From Sphingomonas sp. Leaf357 (GTDB lineage: Bacteria; Pseudomonadota; Alphaproteobacteria; Sphingomonadales; Sphingomonadaceae): a stretch of 64,000 nucleotides of DNA. The notes under the pieces are model-generated. The model ran no database searches, was not told the DNA's origin, and was given only the letters and a program-made list of their open reading frames with translations. Where the stretch lies: assembly GCF_001423845.1 (NCBI RefSeq), contig NZ_LMPM01000001.1, positions 2,654,153 to 2,718,152 on the forward strand, in the 5' to 3' direction. The position numbers and the translations under genes are program-made. The stretch's first letter is position 1. Each line of letters opens with the position of its first letter. Shown in pieces: positions 54,006 to 62,384 of the stretch.

Positions 54006-54823
54006 GATGTCACCGCCGCCACCTGTCGCCGCAGGTCGACCGCAGCGTCGCCGATCGCCGGCGTGCCGCAGATCGTCGCCGATTGCGCCACGGTCAGCCG
54101 CTTCGCCGCCGGCCAGAAACGCCGCACCAATGGATGACCGCTGACGTTATCGCCCAACGACCCCTCACGTGGGTCGGCCACGCCGCGGACCAGGAAATCC
54201 GGCTTCGCCCGCAACAAGGCCTCGATCCCGCCGCGTGATCCCACGCTGGTCAGTCCGGCGGCAGCGACGATCGCTGAGAGAAAAGGACTGTCGCTCATGC
54301 CGTCCCGCCCCCAGGCGGCGACAGTGATCGGCCTTGCGCTGCGCACCGGTGCCAGTTGCGCATCCATCCGCGCGATCATCGCCTCGCCGCGCGCGCGCTC
54401 GCCGAGCGCCGCCGCCAGCACGCCGACGTTGCGTCGTATCCCTGCGACATCACCGGAATCCGCCAGTTCGAGCACCGGATAGCCCAGCCGCCGCAACATC
54501 GCGCGCCCGCCAGGATTGGAGAAGGTATCGGTCACGATCAGATCGGGCCGCGCCCGCGCGACCTCCTCGACGCTGCCGTGATTGGCCGCCACGCGTCGCG
54601 CCGCCGCGACTTGCGCCGAATAGCGCGGATCGCGCGACAGCCACGTCACCGAAGCGATCCGGCTAGGCGGCAGCAGCGCCAGCACCAATTGGTCGGTGCA
54701 CTGGTTCAAGCTCATCACCCGCATCGGCCGTGCGACCGGAACGGACGCGGCCGGCACGCTCGCGGTGCAGCCGCCCAGAAGCGCGGGCGACAGCAACGCG
54801 AGCCATGCCGGCCGCACCTTCAT
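54002..54823 (-). CDS. btuF: Cobalamin-binding protein (BtuF-like)
   Basis: A 273-residue periplasmic binding protein of the class III (BtuF/FecB) fold, with an N-terminal lipoprotein-type signal (LALLSPALLGGC). Core phrases are RVMSLNQCTDQLVLALLPPSRI, ARPDLIVTDTFSNPGGRAML, and IRRNVGVLAAALGE. It should hand B12 from the BtuB receptor to BtuCD. Its ATG overlaps the btuB stop by one base (TGATG), and its stop overlaps the permease start. Confidence 0.88.
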   Translation of the reverse strand: MKVRPAWLALLSPALLGGCTASVPAASVPVARPMRVMSLNQCTDQLVLALLPPSRIASVTWLSRDPRYSAQVAAARRVAANHGSVEEVARARPDLIVTDTFSNPGGRAMLRRLGYPVLELADSGDVAGIRRNVGVLAAALGERARGEAMIARMDAQLAPVRSARPITVAAWGRDGMSDSPFLSAIVAAAGLTSVGSRGGIEALLRAKPDFLVRGVADPREGSLGDNVSGHPLVRRFWPAAKRLTVAQSATICGTPAIGDAAVDLRRQVAAVTS

Positions 54824-56748
54824 CAGAAGCGTGCCTTCACGCCGCCGTAAGCACCGCGCCCCGGCGTGGCGAAGCTGAACACCTCTTCGTAGCGCTCGTT
54901 GAACAGATTCTCGACCCGGCCGAAGACCGAAAAGCGATCGCTCAATTTATATTCGGCGTTCAGGTTCACCAGCACATATTCCTGCAAGCTCACCCGTACC
55001 GGAATGAAGCTCGGATCGGTAAAGGCGACATCGTCCTGCCGGCCGTTGTAGCGCACGGTCAGCGTGGTCGAGAATTTTTTGTCCATGCTGAACACGGTCG
55101 TGTTGAAGCTGCCGATATGGTTCGGGCGGCGCACCTCGACCGTGCCGTTCTCCCGCGCATGCAGATAGGTGTACGCAATGTCGAAGCGAAGCTGATCGAT
55201 CGGTTGGGCCGAGGCGAACACTTCGACGCCCTTCTGCCGCGACAGGGTAGTGCGGTTGGCCGGCGATGCAACGAAGGTCGGCGCCGGGAAGGTCGTGTAG
55301 ATCTCGTCTTCCAACTTGCTGTCAAAATAGGTCGCACCGATCTTCGCCTTGCCGCCGGCGAATTCCTGGTCGAGGCCCGCTTCCCAGCCTTTCGACTTTT
55401 CCGGCTTCAAATTCGGGTTGCCGATATAGCGGCCGTCCGCATAGGCGAAGAGTTCGAAATAGCCCGGATTCTTGACGCCGGTGCCGTACGCGCCGTGCGC
55501 GCGCAAACCGGACGGCAAGCGATATCCGGCCTGCAGGCGATAGGTCGTCACGTCGGCGAAGCGATCGTTCTGGTCGCGACGGATCGACGCACCCAGCACC
55601 AGCGCATCGGCGATCGTGCCCTCATACTGGCCGACGAACCCCCAATTCTCGGTCGATTTGCGCCCGCTGAACGAAAACGGAGAAGCCACCGTGTTCTGGA
55701 ATTCCTCGCGCTCGTAATCCACCGCGCCGGTCAGCTTGCTGCGGAACTCGTCACTGCCGAACTGGAAGCTCGATTCGAGCGATCCCTTGTAGCGGCGGCC
55801 CTTGTCGCCATAATCCACGCCGAACGCGCTGTAGCCGGTCCGCGTCGTGTCGGCGATCTGCCCGGTCAGCGCGGTGTTCCACTTGCCGTCGGCCAGCGAC
55901 AATGCTGCGCGCAGCAGGCCGTAATAGGCCTTGTTGCGGAAATGCGTGCCCGGCGTGTCGACGATATAGCCGAACTTCGGCCCGGAAAACGCCGTGTCGT
56001 TGCTCAGCGCATCGGTATAGCTGTAGCGACCCACGCCGGTCAGCTTGAAGATGTCGGACGGCGTCCAGTTCACTTTCGCGCTCGCGCCGACGCCAGTGTA
56101 CCCCACGTCGCGCGTGCCATCCCGCGCGGTCGGCGTGCCGTTGGTGCGATAGAGCGTGCCGGACAGTGCATAATCCAGCGTGCCCGCAACCCCGCCGAAG
56201 CGCGCCGCGCCCGCCGCCGTGCCGAACGATCCGCCCTCGACGCGAGCGCTCAGGCCCTGCGATTCGGTGCCGGTGGGCGTGATATACTGGATCACGCCGC
56301 CGATCGCGTCCGATCCGTAGAGCGACGATTGCTGCCCGCGCAGCACTTCGATCCGCGCCTTGTCGTCGGCGATCAGCGTGCCGAAATCGTATTGGCCCTG
56401 ATAAGGGTCGGACGCCTCGATCCCGTCGATCAGGACGAGCACGTGATTGGCTTCGCTGCCGCGAATGCGGATGTCGGTCAGGCCGCCGATCGAGCGGTTG
56501 ACGGCGACGCCCGGCACGTCGCGCAGGATGTCGGAGACGATGCGGGTCTGGCGCTCCTCCATCTGCTCGCTGCTCAGCACCGTGACCGAGGCCGGCAGAT
56601 CCTTCACCGCGATGCCCTCGCCCGAGCGGGATGCGGTGACGGTGATGTCGTTGCCCTCGGCATCCTTGGGCGGCAGCGAGGCGTCGCTCTGGGCGAGCGC
56701 AGGCGTGGCGGCGACAAGCGCCAGCAGAGATACGAAAACGGTCTTCAT
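54823..56748 (-). CDS. btuB: Vitamin B12 outer-membrane receptor (BtuB-like TonB-dependent receptor)
   Basis: A 641-residue receptor close to E. coli BtuB length. Signal peptide (VFVSLLALVAATPALA), TonB box region (NDITVTASRSGE), plug with VSDILRDVPGVAVNRSIGG, IRIRGSEANHVLVLIDGIEASDP and EVLRGQQSSLYGSDAIGGVIQYI, the BtuB-type pattern, and a barrel ending GRGAYGGVKARF. The start is at the Met before the signal peptide. A cobalamin riboswitch lies about 250 nt upstream on the same strand, so expression falls when B12 is plentiful. Confidence 0.94.
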   Translation of the reverse strand: MKTVFVSLLALVAATPALAQSDASLPPKDAEGNDITVTASRSGEGIAVKDLPASVTVLSSEQMEERQTRIVSDILRDVPGVAVNRSIGGLTDIRIRGSEANHVLVLIDGIEASDPYQGQYDFGTLIADDKARIEVLRGQQSSLYGSDAIGGVIQYITPTGTESQGLSARVEGGSFGTAAGAARFGGVAGTLDYALSGTLYRTNGTPTARDGTRDVGYTGVGASAKVNWTPSDIFKLTGVGRYSYTDALSNDTAFSGPKFGYIVDTPGTHFRNKAYYGLLRAALSLADGKWNTALTGQIADTTRTGYSAFGVDYGDKGRRYKGSLESSFQFGSDEFRSKLTGAVDYEREEFQNTVASPFSFSGRKSTENWGFVGQYEGTIADALVLGASIRRDQNDRFADVTTYRLQAGYRLPSGLRAHGAYGTGVKNPGYFELFAYADGRYIGNPNLKPEKSKGWEAGLDQEFAGGKAKIGATYFDSKLEDEIYTTFPAPTFVASPANRTTLSRQKGVEVFASAQPIDQLRFDIAYTYLHARENGTVEVRRPNHIGSFNTTVFSMDKKFSTTLTVRYNGRQDDVAFTDPSFIPVRVSLQEYVLVNLNAEYKLSDRFSVFGRVENLFNERYEEVFSFATPGRGAYGGVKARF

Positions 56749-56995
56749 GATGTTCAGTCCCCCCGCGCCATTCTGGACGACGCGACTGGGGCCGTGTGTC
56801 GCGTGGCGAAACGCGAACGACGGCGACGGTTCAGCCGAACGGACGCGGAGCCCGGCTGCCTCGACACCGTGTGCGGCCCCGGCCGCACGGTTCGGGCCGC
56901 CGGCAAAGCATGGCTTCGCCAGAACCCGATTCGTCGCTCGAACGGACTCGTTCCGTGCCTCGGCCATCCCCTGGACGCGAGAGCATGAGCGACAG

Positions 56996-57206
56996 CGCCG
57001 GCAGGTCTCCTGGCTCACGGGTCACGGCTCGATGCACGCCTTCCCAGATCGTCTCGATCCAGTGGCCGTCCCGCCGGCCCCCGTTCGAAGGGCCTGGACA
57101 GGACATGTGCATCGCGCTCTCCGCTTACAGTTGCAGGGACAGCCGCGGCTTTGGGAGGAACCCCTCCCGCACCGCATTCCACATTTGAGCCCCTTGCGGG
57201 GCACCG
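56996..57206 (-). ncRNA. Cobalamin riboswitch
   Basis: On the minus strand the element starts with GGTGCCCCGCAAGGGGC and contains GCAACTGTAAGCGG (complement of 57121-57134), GCCACTG (57060-57066), GGGAAGGCG, and the B12 box AGCCAGGAGACCTGCC (57000-57015). These conserved blocks occur in the right order and spacing for the class I cobalamin riboswitch. About 250 nt separate it from the btuB start; within that leader, GTGCGGCC-CC-GGCCGCAC (56871-56888) forms an 8-bp hairpin without a T run, a possible part of the expression platform. Confidence 0.95.
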
Positions 57207-57310
57207 GCGCGATCATGCGAAGCCGGATGGTTCGCATCCGGTTTCGAGTGCGCCCTTAGTGGAAATGCTGCGCCGCGCAAACGAAATCCGCGCGAGGCGG
57301 CGCTCCGCGC

Positions 57311-57637
57311 TCAGCCGTGCCCGGTGCGCAGGTTCAGGATCACGACGCCGGTCACGATCAGCCCGATCGCGGCCAGCGCGGTCGTGTCGAGCTTCTGGGC
57401 ATAGGCGATCCACGCCACCGCCGTGACCAGCACGACGCCCGCGCCGGACCAGATCGCATAGGCGACGCCGATCGGGATCGATCGCAGCGCGAAGGACAGG
57501 AAATAGAAAGCGGCGGCATAGCCGACCACCACGATCAGCAACGGCCAGGGTCGCGTGAACCCTTCCGCCGATTTCAGGAAGGACGTGGCGATCACTTCCG
57601 ACAGGATCGCCACCGACAGCCAGATCCAGTTCGGCAC
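57311..57637 (-). CDS. SMR-family multidrug efflux protein
   Basis: A 108-residue, four-helix small multidrug resistance protein (EmrE/QacE/SugE size). The essential membrane Glu is present in VAILSEVIATSFLKSAEGFTRPWP (about residue 14), and IPIGVAYAIWSGAGVVLV is the usual loop and TM3. It works as a dimer exchanging cationic drugs or guanidinium for protons. Its start is 3 nt after the end of the amidohydrolase gene, so the two are co-transcribed. Confidence 0.93.
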   Translation of the reverse strand: MPNWIWLSVAILSEVIATSFLKSAEGFTRPWPLLIVVVGYAAAFYFLSFALRSIPIGVAYAIWSGAGVVLVTAVAWIAYAQKLDTTALAAIGLIVTGVVILNLRTGHG

Positions 57638-57640
57638 GGC

Positions 57641-58426
57641 TCAGCGCCCGCCGATGCCGGAGGCTGCCGCGCGCAACACCGCCGCCAGCCGTGCCGACCA
57701 GTCCGCGCATCCGGCGGCCGTGCCGATCAGATCCTGCCGCACCTCGATCTCGGCATAGGGGCGGCGCGCAGGATAGGCATGGCGCGGCACGGTGTAGTCG
57801 ATCGCGTCCATGCTGTAGGGCTCGTTGTCGCCGACCGTCAGCGTATCGTCGGCCCGCAACGCCGCGAGCAGCGCCTGCGCGAACGCGGTATCGCCGCCAT
57901 CGTGCAGCACGCCGATCTCCCACGGCCGCGTTACGGTCTGCCCCGCGCTTCGCAACATCGGGGTGAAGCTGTGCAGCGCCACCAGGATCGTCCCCTGCCC
58001 CGCCGCATCGCGCCGCGCGATCTCCGCGCCGATCGCTTCCTGATACGGCGTGTGGATCACCGCCACGCGCGCCGCGCGCTGGGCTGCATCCAGATCGCGA
58101 TTGCCCGGCACGACGGTCAGGTCGCTCACCTCGGGCATCGCATCGGCCCGCGCCGGATCGCGATTGCAGTCGATCACGAGGCGCGAATAGGTCTGCCGTA
58201 CGAACACCGCGTCCAGCGCCTCGGCCAGCATCGGCCCCAGTTCGCCGATGCCGATATCCCAGCCGATGTGTCGCGCGAGTTCCTGCGGCGGCAGGCCCAA
58301 TCCGGCGAGGCTCTCGGGCACCAGCTTCCCGGCATGATCGCCGATCAGCAGGAAAGGCGAGGCGCCGCCCGGATTGATCACCTGTACCGGCGACGGATCG
58401 TTCGCGCCCAGCAATGCCGCCGTCAT
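57641..58426 (-). CDS. N-formylglutamate amidohydrolase family protein
   Basis: A 261-residue metal hydrolase of the N-formylglutamate amidohydrolase family. Conserved parts are FLLIGDHAGKLVPESLAGLGLP with metal-binding His (about 31), DIGIGELGPML, YSRLVIDCNRDP (about 80-91), VALHSFTPML (about 148) and the final EIEVRQDLI. The start is the ATG after GGAAGGAC. The open frame continues far upstream through recJ on the other strand, but that extension is antisense shadow. No histidine-degradation genes are near, so a hut role is uncertain. Confidence 0.88.
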   Translation of the reverse strand: MTAALLGANDPSPVQVINPGGASPFLLIGDHAGKLVPESLAGLGLPPQELARHIGWDIGIGELGPMLAEALDAVFVRQTYSRLVIDCNRDPARADAMPEVSDLTVVPGNRDLDAAQRAARVAVIHTPYQEAIGAEIARRDAAGQGTILVALHSFTPMLRSAGQTVTRPWEIGVLHDGGDTAFAQALLAALRADDTLTVGDNEPYSMDAIDYTVPRHAYPARRPYAEIEVRQDLIGTAAGCADWSARLAAVLRAAASGIGGR

Positions 58427-58477
58427 GTCGCCGTCCTTCCTAACCGTTCGCCGCTCGTCTAAGCCTTCGGTCACATC

Positions 58478-60241
58478 ATGAACACCGTCCTGAACATCAC
58501 CCGGTCGATTCTCGGCCAGCCGTGGCGCTGGCGCGCGCTGGAAACCGACACGCGCGATCCCGGCTTCGCGCCCGACGATCTCGTCACGCAATTGCTGCTC
58601 GCCCGCGGCTGCCCGCGCGAGGATCTGGAGGCGCACAAGGCCCCCAGCATCCGCACCTTCATGCCCGATCCGTCGATCTTCCGCGATATGGACAAGGCGG
58701 CCGAACGGCTTGCCGATGCGATCGCGCACAAAGAATCGGTCACCGTCTTCGGCGATTACGACGTGGACGGCGCGACCTCCGCCGCGCTGATGATCCTGCT
58801 GCTGCGCGATCTCGGGCTGGAGGCGAAGGCCTATATCCCCGATCGCCTGATCGAAGGCTATGGCCCGTCCGGTGCCGCGATGCTGCGCCTGAAGGCGGAG
58901 GGCGCGGACCTGATCGTCACGGTCGATTGCGGCGCGCAGGCGTTCGACGCGCTCGAAGCCGCGCGCGACGCCGGGGTCGACGTGATCGTCGTGGATCATC
59001 ACAAATGCACGCTCGCCTTGCCGCACGCCCATGCGCTGGTGAATCCGAACCGGCTCGACGAGACGGACGGCGCGGCGCACGGTCATCTCGCGGCGGTCGG
59101 CGTCGCCTTCCTGCTCGGTGCGGCGCTGATTCGCGTGATGCGCGCGCGCGGTGCCTTCGCCGACACAGCCGAACCGCGCCTGCTCGATCTGCTCGACATC
59201 GTCGCCCTGGGCACCGTCGCCGACGTGGCGCAACTCCGCGGGCTCAACCGCGCCTTTGTCGCGCAGGGGCTGAAAGTGATGGCGCAGCGACGAAATATCG
59301 GCCTCAACGCCCTGATCTCCGCCAGCCGCCTCACCCGCGCGCCGACCGCGCAGGATCTCGGCTTCGCATTGGGTCCGCGCATCAATGCCGGCGGCCGCGT
59401 CGGCAAGTCCGATCTCGGCGTGCGCCTGCTCACCACGCGCGAACCGCAGGAGGCCGCCGCAATCGCCGCCGAACTCGATCGGCTGAACGAGGAGCGGCGC
59501 GCGATCGAGGGGATCGTGCAGGAGGCCGCCGACGCTCTGGCCGGCGTGGCGAAGGAGCGTGCGGTGCTCGTCGTCGCCGGGCGTGGCTGGCACGCCGGCG
59601 TGATCGGCATCGTCGCCGGCCGCCTGAAGGAGAAATACGGCCGCCCGGCGATCGTCATCGCCCTGGACGAAAATGGCATCGGCAAGGGATCGGGCCGATC
59701 GATCTCGGGCGTCGATCTCGGCGCGGCGGTGCTGTCGGCCAAGGATAGCGGCCTGCTCGTCGCCGGCGGCGGCCATGCGATGGCGGCCGGCCTGACGATC
59801 GCCGAGGACCAGTTGGCCGCGTTCGGCGACTTCCTCGAAACTCGCCTCGCCGACGCCGTCACCCGCTCGATCGGCGATCGCGCCCTGCTGCTCGACGCCC
59901 TGCTCGCCCCCGGTGGCGTCACCCCCGCGCTGGTCGAAGCTCTGGACAAAGGCGGCCCCTACGGCATGGGCTGGCCCCAGCCCCGGATCGTCGCCGGCCC
60001 GGTGCGGATCATCAAGGCAGAGATCGTCGGCAACGGCCATGTCCGGGTCATCATCGCCGGCGACGACGGCCGGTCGCTGAAAGCCGTCGCCTTCCGCCAA
60101 GCCGATACCTCGCTCGGCGCCGCGCTGCTCGGCGCGCCGCCCCATCGGCGACTCTGGCTCGCGGGCCGGGTGAAGATCGACGATTGGGGCGCGAAACCGG
60201 CGGCGGAACTCCATCTGGACGACGCCGCCTGGGCCGATTAA
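58478..60241 (+). CDS. recJ: Single-stranded-DNA exonuclease RecJ
   Basis: A 587-residue 5'-3' exonuclease for recombination and mismatch repair. The DHH phosphoesterase motifs are present: FGDYDVDGATSAAL (about 90-103), VTVDCGAQAFDA, VVDHHKC (about 172-178) and the late GRGWHAGVIGIVAGRLKEKYGRPAIV and GGGHAMAAGL of the DHHA1 domain, then an OB-like end. Length is near the E. coli protein (577). It is divergent from the amidohydrolase gene and followed by tRNA-Glu. Confidence 0.95.
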   Translation: MNTVLNITRSILGQPWRWRALETDTRDPGFAPDDLVTQLLLARGCPREDLEAHKAPSIRTFMPDPSIFRDMDKAAERLADAIAHKESVTVFGDYDVDGATSAALMILLLRDLGLEAKAYIPDRLIEGYGPSGAAMLRLKAEGADLIVTVDCGAQAFDALEAARDAGVDVIVVDHHKCTLALPHAHALVNPNRLDETDGAAHGHLAAVGVAFLLGAALIRVMRARGAFADTAEPRLLDLLDIVALGTVADVAQLRGLNRAFVAQGLKVMAQRRNIGLNALISASRLTRAPTAQDLGFALGPRINAGGRVGKSDLGVRLLTTREPQEAAAIAAELDRLNEERRAIEGIVQEAADALAGVAKERAVLVVAGRGWHAGVIGIVAGRLKEKYGRPAIVIALDENGIGKGSGRSISGVDLGAAVLSAKDSGLLVAGGGHAMAAGLTIAEDQLAAFGDFLETRLADAVTRSIGDRALLLDALLAPGGVTPALVEALDKGGPYGMGWPQPRIVAGPVRIIKAEIVGNGHVRVIIAGDDGRSLKAVAFRQADTSLGAALLGAPPHRRLWLAGRVKIDDWGAKPAAELHLDDAAWAD

Positions 60242-60318
60242 CCAAACGGACAAATCAGCGGGTTGACCAGCGCGGCGCATTTCCCTAACCGCCTCCAACC
60301 AACCGGCGCTGCCGGCAT

Positions 60319-60393
60319 GGCCCCTTCGTCTAGCGGTTAGGACGCGGCCCTTTCACGGCTGAAGCACGGGTTCGATTCCCGTAGGGGTCACCA
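60319..60393 (+). tRNA. tRNA-Glu (anticodon UUC)
   Basis: Acceptor arms GGCCCCT and AGGGGTC pair (one G-U), followed by A73 and an encoded CCA (60391-60393). The D arm TCGTCTAGCGGTTAGGAC and the anticodon arm CGGCCCTTTCACGGCTG with TTC in the loop are typical of tRNA-Glu. The T arm ACGGGTTCGATTCCCGT is intact. Confidence 0.95.
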
Positions 60394-60783
60394 AATCATT
60401 GAAGTTGCGGGACCGGTGGTATGTGCCGACCCACCGGCCGGGACAGCTTGGACTGACACGGGCACTACCTCGACCGACAAATGCGAATGCCAGAACGTAC
60501 CGCAAACGGTCGGTGACCCCTGAAACTTCGGATTGCGGTATCCGACTGAGCTAGGACACGGCTCCACCAACGACTGGAATGCGCTGTCGGAATCTCCAAG
60601 CCTTACGGCGCTGGCAAGCAGGGCCGTAAGGTGTCCCGGATGCGTCACCGGAGGTGCCGTGCGCCGCGATGTCGGCTCGATGCGCGCGGCGCGGCCCGGT
60701 GCGCAACGATGTGCGACCGCACGCCCGATCGCCTCCGTGCACAAGATCCTTGCAATCTCAGTAAGCCCCGCCATACAAGTCTT
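60394..60783. other. Gene-less region after tRNA-Glu with a degenerate tRNA-like segment
   Basis: No gene is supported in this 390-nt stretch; both strands have open frames with random-looking content. On the minus strand, about 60512-60575, TAGCTCAGTCGGATA is an exact tRNA D-arm-like sequence, and TTTCAGGGGTCACC follows. AGGGGTCACC also occurs at the tRNA-Glu 3' end (60383-60392), so the two sites are inverted 10-nt copies. No full cloverleaf can be drawn, so this may be a decayed tRNA piece or an old recombination junction. Confidence 0.4.
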
Positions 60784-60801
60784 ACATACAGTTGTGTATG
60801 T
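60784..60801. promoter_or_regulatory. Inverted repeat upstream of soxB, candidate operator
   Basis: ACATACA-GTTG-TGTATGT is a perfect 7-bp inverted repeat with a 4-nt spacer, ending 16 nt before the soxB start. It is AT-rich in a GC-rich background. The form fits a GntR-type (FadR/VanR) or similar dimer site; binding here would block transcription or translation initiation of the sox operon. Confidence 0.5.
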
Positions 60802-60817
60802 TCGCGAGGTGGTTCCG

Positions 60818-62077
60818 TTGGCAAAGCTGGACTATTCGGGCTGGCGCGTAGTGCGGGAAGGCCTGCGAAGTCAGAGCGGCTGGGGCGAGGCCTGGCGCAA
60901 TCCCGAGCCCAGGGCCGCCTATGACGCCATTATCGTTGGCGGCGGCGGCCACGGCTTGGCCACGGCTTACTACCTCGCCAAGACCCACGGCATGCGCAAC
61001 GTCGCCGTGCTGGAAAAGGGCTGGTTGGGGGGTGGCAACACGGGCCGCAACACGACGGTCATTCGTTCGAATTATTATTACCGCGAGAGCGCTGCGCTCT
61101 ATGACATGTCGCTCAAGCTCTACGAAGGGCTGGCTCGTGAACTGAACTACAACGTGATGTTCAGCCAGCGCGGGATGATCACGCTGGCGCACAGCCGGCA
61201 CGATCTGGAAGCCGCCGCCCGCTGGGTCAAAGCGATGCGCATAAACGGCGTCGATACCGTCATGGTCGACACCAAAGAGATCGCGCGCAGAGTGCCGATC
61301 CTCGACATGTCGCCGGAAGCACGCTTCCCGGTGATGGGCGGCTTTCTGCAGAAACGGGCCGGCACGGCACGCCATGATGCCGTAGCATGGGGCTATGCGC
61401 GCGCCGCAGACGCACTGGGAGTCGACATCATCCAGCAATGCGAGGTGACCGGATTTCGCCGCGCGACCGACGGCACGATCGCTGGCGTCGATACGAGCCG
61501 CGGACCGATCGCCGCCCGCTCGGTCGCACTCGCGGTGGCGGGACATTCGACCACGCTTGCCGAAATGGCGGGCTTTCGCCTGCCCGTCACCAGCTATGCG
61601 TTGCAGGCCTTCGTCACCGAACCCCTAAAACCGGTGCTCGATACCGTCGTGCTGTCGCTGGCCACCGGAGTCTATCTCAGCCAGTCCGACAAGGGCGGAC
61701 TGGTGATCGGTGGCGCCCTCGATCTCTACCCATCCTATGCGCAACGCGGGAACATGCCGATGGCGCGCAACGTGCTGGGCGCCGTGGCGCAGCAGTTTCC
61801 GCGCTTGGGGCGTGTGCGGTTGTTGCGGCAATGGGCCGGCATCGTCGATGTCGTGCAGGATTCGAGCCCGATCCTCGGGGCGACACCAATCCCCAATCTC
61901 CTGATCAATTGCGGCTGGGGCACGGGCGGGTTCAAGGCGATCCCGGCAGGCGGCACGCTGCTGGCGCACCACATGGCGACCGGCGCGCCGCATCCCCTGG
62001 CAGCGCCCTTCTCGCTTGCGCGCTTTTCGACCGGCGCGCTGATTGACGAAGCCGCCGCCTCCGGCATCGCGCATTGA
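60818..62077 (+). CDS. soxB: Sarcosine oxidase beta subunit
   Basis: A 419-residue flavoprotein that oxidises sarcosine to glycine and formaldehyde within the heterotetrameric enzyme. The FAD motif is IIVGGGGHGLATAYYLAK (about residues 35-53) followed by the diagnostic LEKGWLGGGNTGRNTTVIRSNYYY with covalent-flavin context. It ends GWGTGGFKAIPAGGTLLAHHMATG. The start is set at TTG 60818 because GAGGTGG lies 5 nt upstream and MAKLDYSGWRVVREGL then matches the family length (about 416). The open frame runs further upstream without support. soxD follows after 10 nt. Confidence 0.92.
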   Translation: MAKLDYSGWRVVREGLRSQSGWGEAWRNPEPRAAYDAIIVGGGGHGLATAYYLAKTHGMRNVAVLEKGWLGGGNTGRNTTVIRSNYYYRESAALYDMSLKLYEGLARELNYNVMFSQRGMITLAHSRHDLEAAARWVKAMRINGVDTVMVDTKEIARRVPILDMSPEARFPVMGGFLQKRAGTARHDAVAWGYARAADALGVDIIQQCEVTGFRRATDGTIAGVDTSRGPIAARSVALAVAGHSTTLAEMAGFRLPVTSYALQAFVTEPLKPVLDTVVLSLATGVYLSQSDKGGLVIGGALDLYPSYAQRGNMPMARNVLGAVAQQFPRLGRVRLLRQWAGIVDVVQDSSPILGATPIPNLLINCGWGTGGFKAIPAGGTLLAHHMATGAPHPLAAPFSLARFSTGALIDEAAASGIAH

Positions 62078-62087
62078 GGGACGAACC

Positions 62088-62384
62088 ATGCTGCTGATCA
62101 ATTGCCCCCTGTGCGGGCCACGCGACGAACTGGAGTTCCGGTGCGGTGGTGAAAGCCATGTCAGCCGGCCCGGCCCCGCCGAAACCGTATCGGATACCGA
62201 CTGGAGCGCGTACTTGTTCGCGCGTAGCAACCCCAAGGGCGTGCATTACGAACGCTGGGTCCACGCCTTCGGCTGCCGGCGCTGGTTCAACGTGGCGCGT
62301 CACACCGTCACGCATCGCATCGAAGCGATCTATGCGATGCACGAGCGTCCGCCGGTCGCCTTCGACGGAAGCGACGGGCTGTGA
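62088..62384 (+). CDS. soxD: Sarcosine oxidase delta subunit
   Basis: A 98-residue zinc-binding subunit of heterotetrameric sarcosine oxidase. The zinc ligands are visible in LLINCPLCGPRDELEFRCGG, and HAFGCRRWFNVARHTVTHRI is the family signature. It starts at the ATG after GACGAACC, with a weak ribosome site. Its stop overlaps the GTG start of soxA (GTGA), the standard sox gene order B-D-A-G. Confidence 0.93.
   Translation: MLLINCPLCGPRDELEFRCGGESHVSRPGPAETVSDTDWSAYLFARSNPKGVHYERWVHAFGCRRWFNVARHTVTHRIEAIYAMHERPPVAFDGSDGL

Noticed and set aside
56866-56891. GC hairpin in the btuB leader as a Rho-independent terminator
   Set aside because: No T run follows on the minus strand, so it is noted only as a possible part of the expression platform.
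54730-56988. Long plus-strand open frame opposite btuB
   Set aside because: Antisense shadow of a receptor supported by a riboswitch and operon context.
58427-60298. 600-codon N-terminal extension of the N-formylglutamate amidohydrolase frame
   Set aside because: The extension is antisense to recJ, and a good ribosome site stands before the internal ATG at 58426.
60512-60575. A second functional tRNA gene on the minus strand
   Set aside because: A D-arm-like stretch exists, but acceptor, anticodon and T arms cannot be paired into a cloverleaf.
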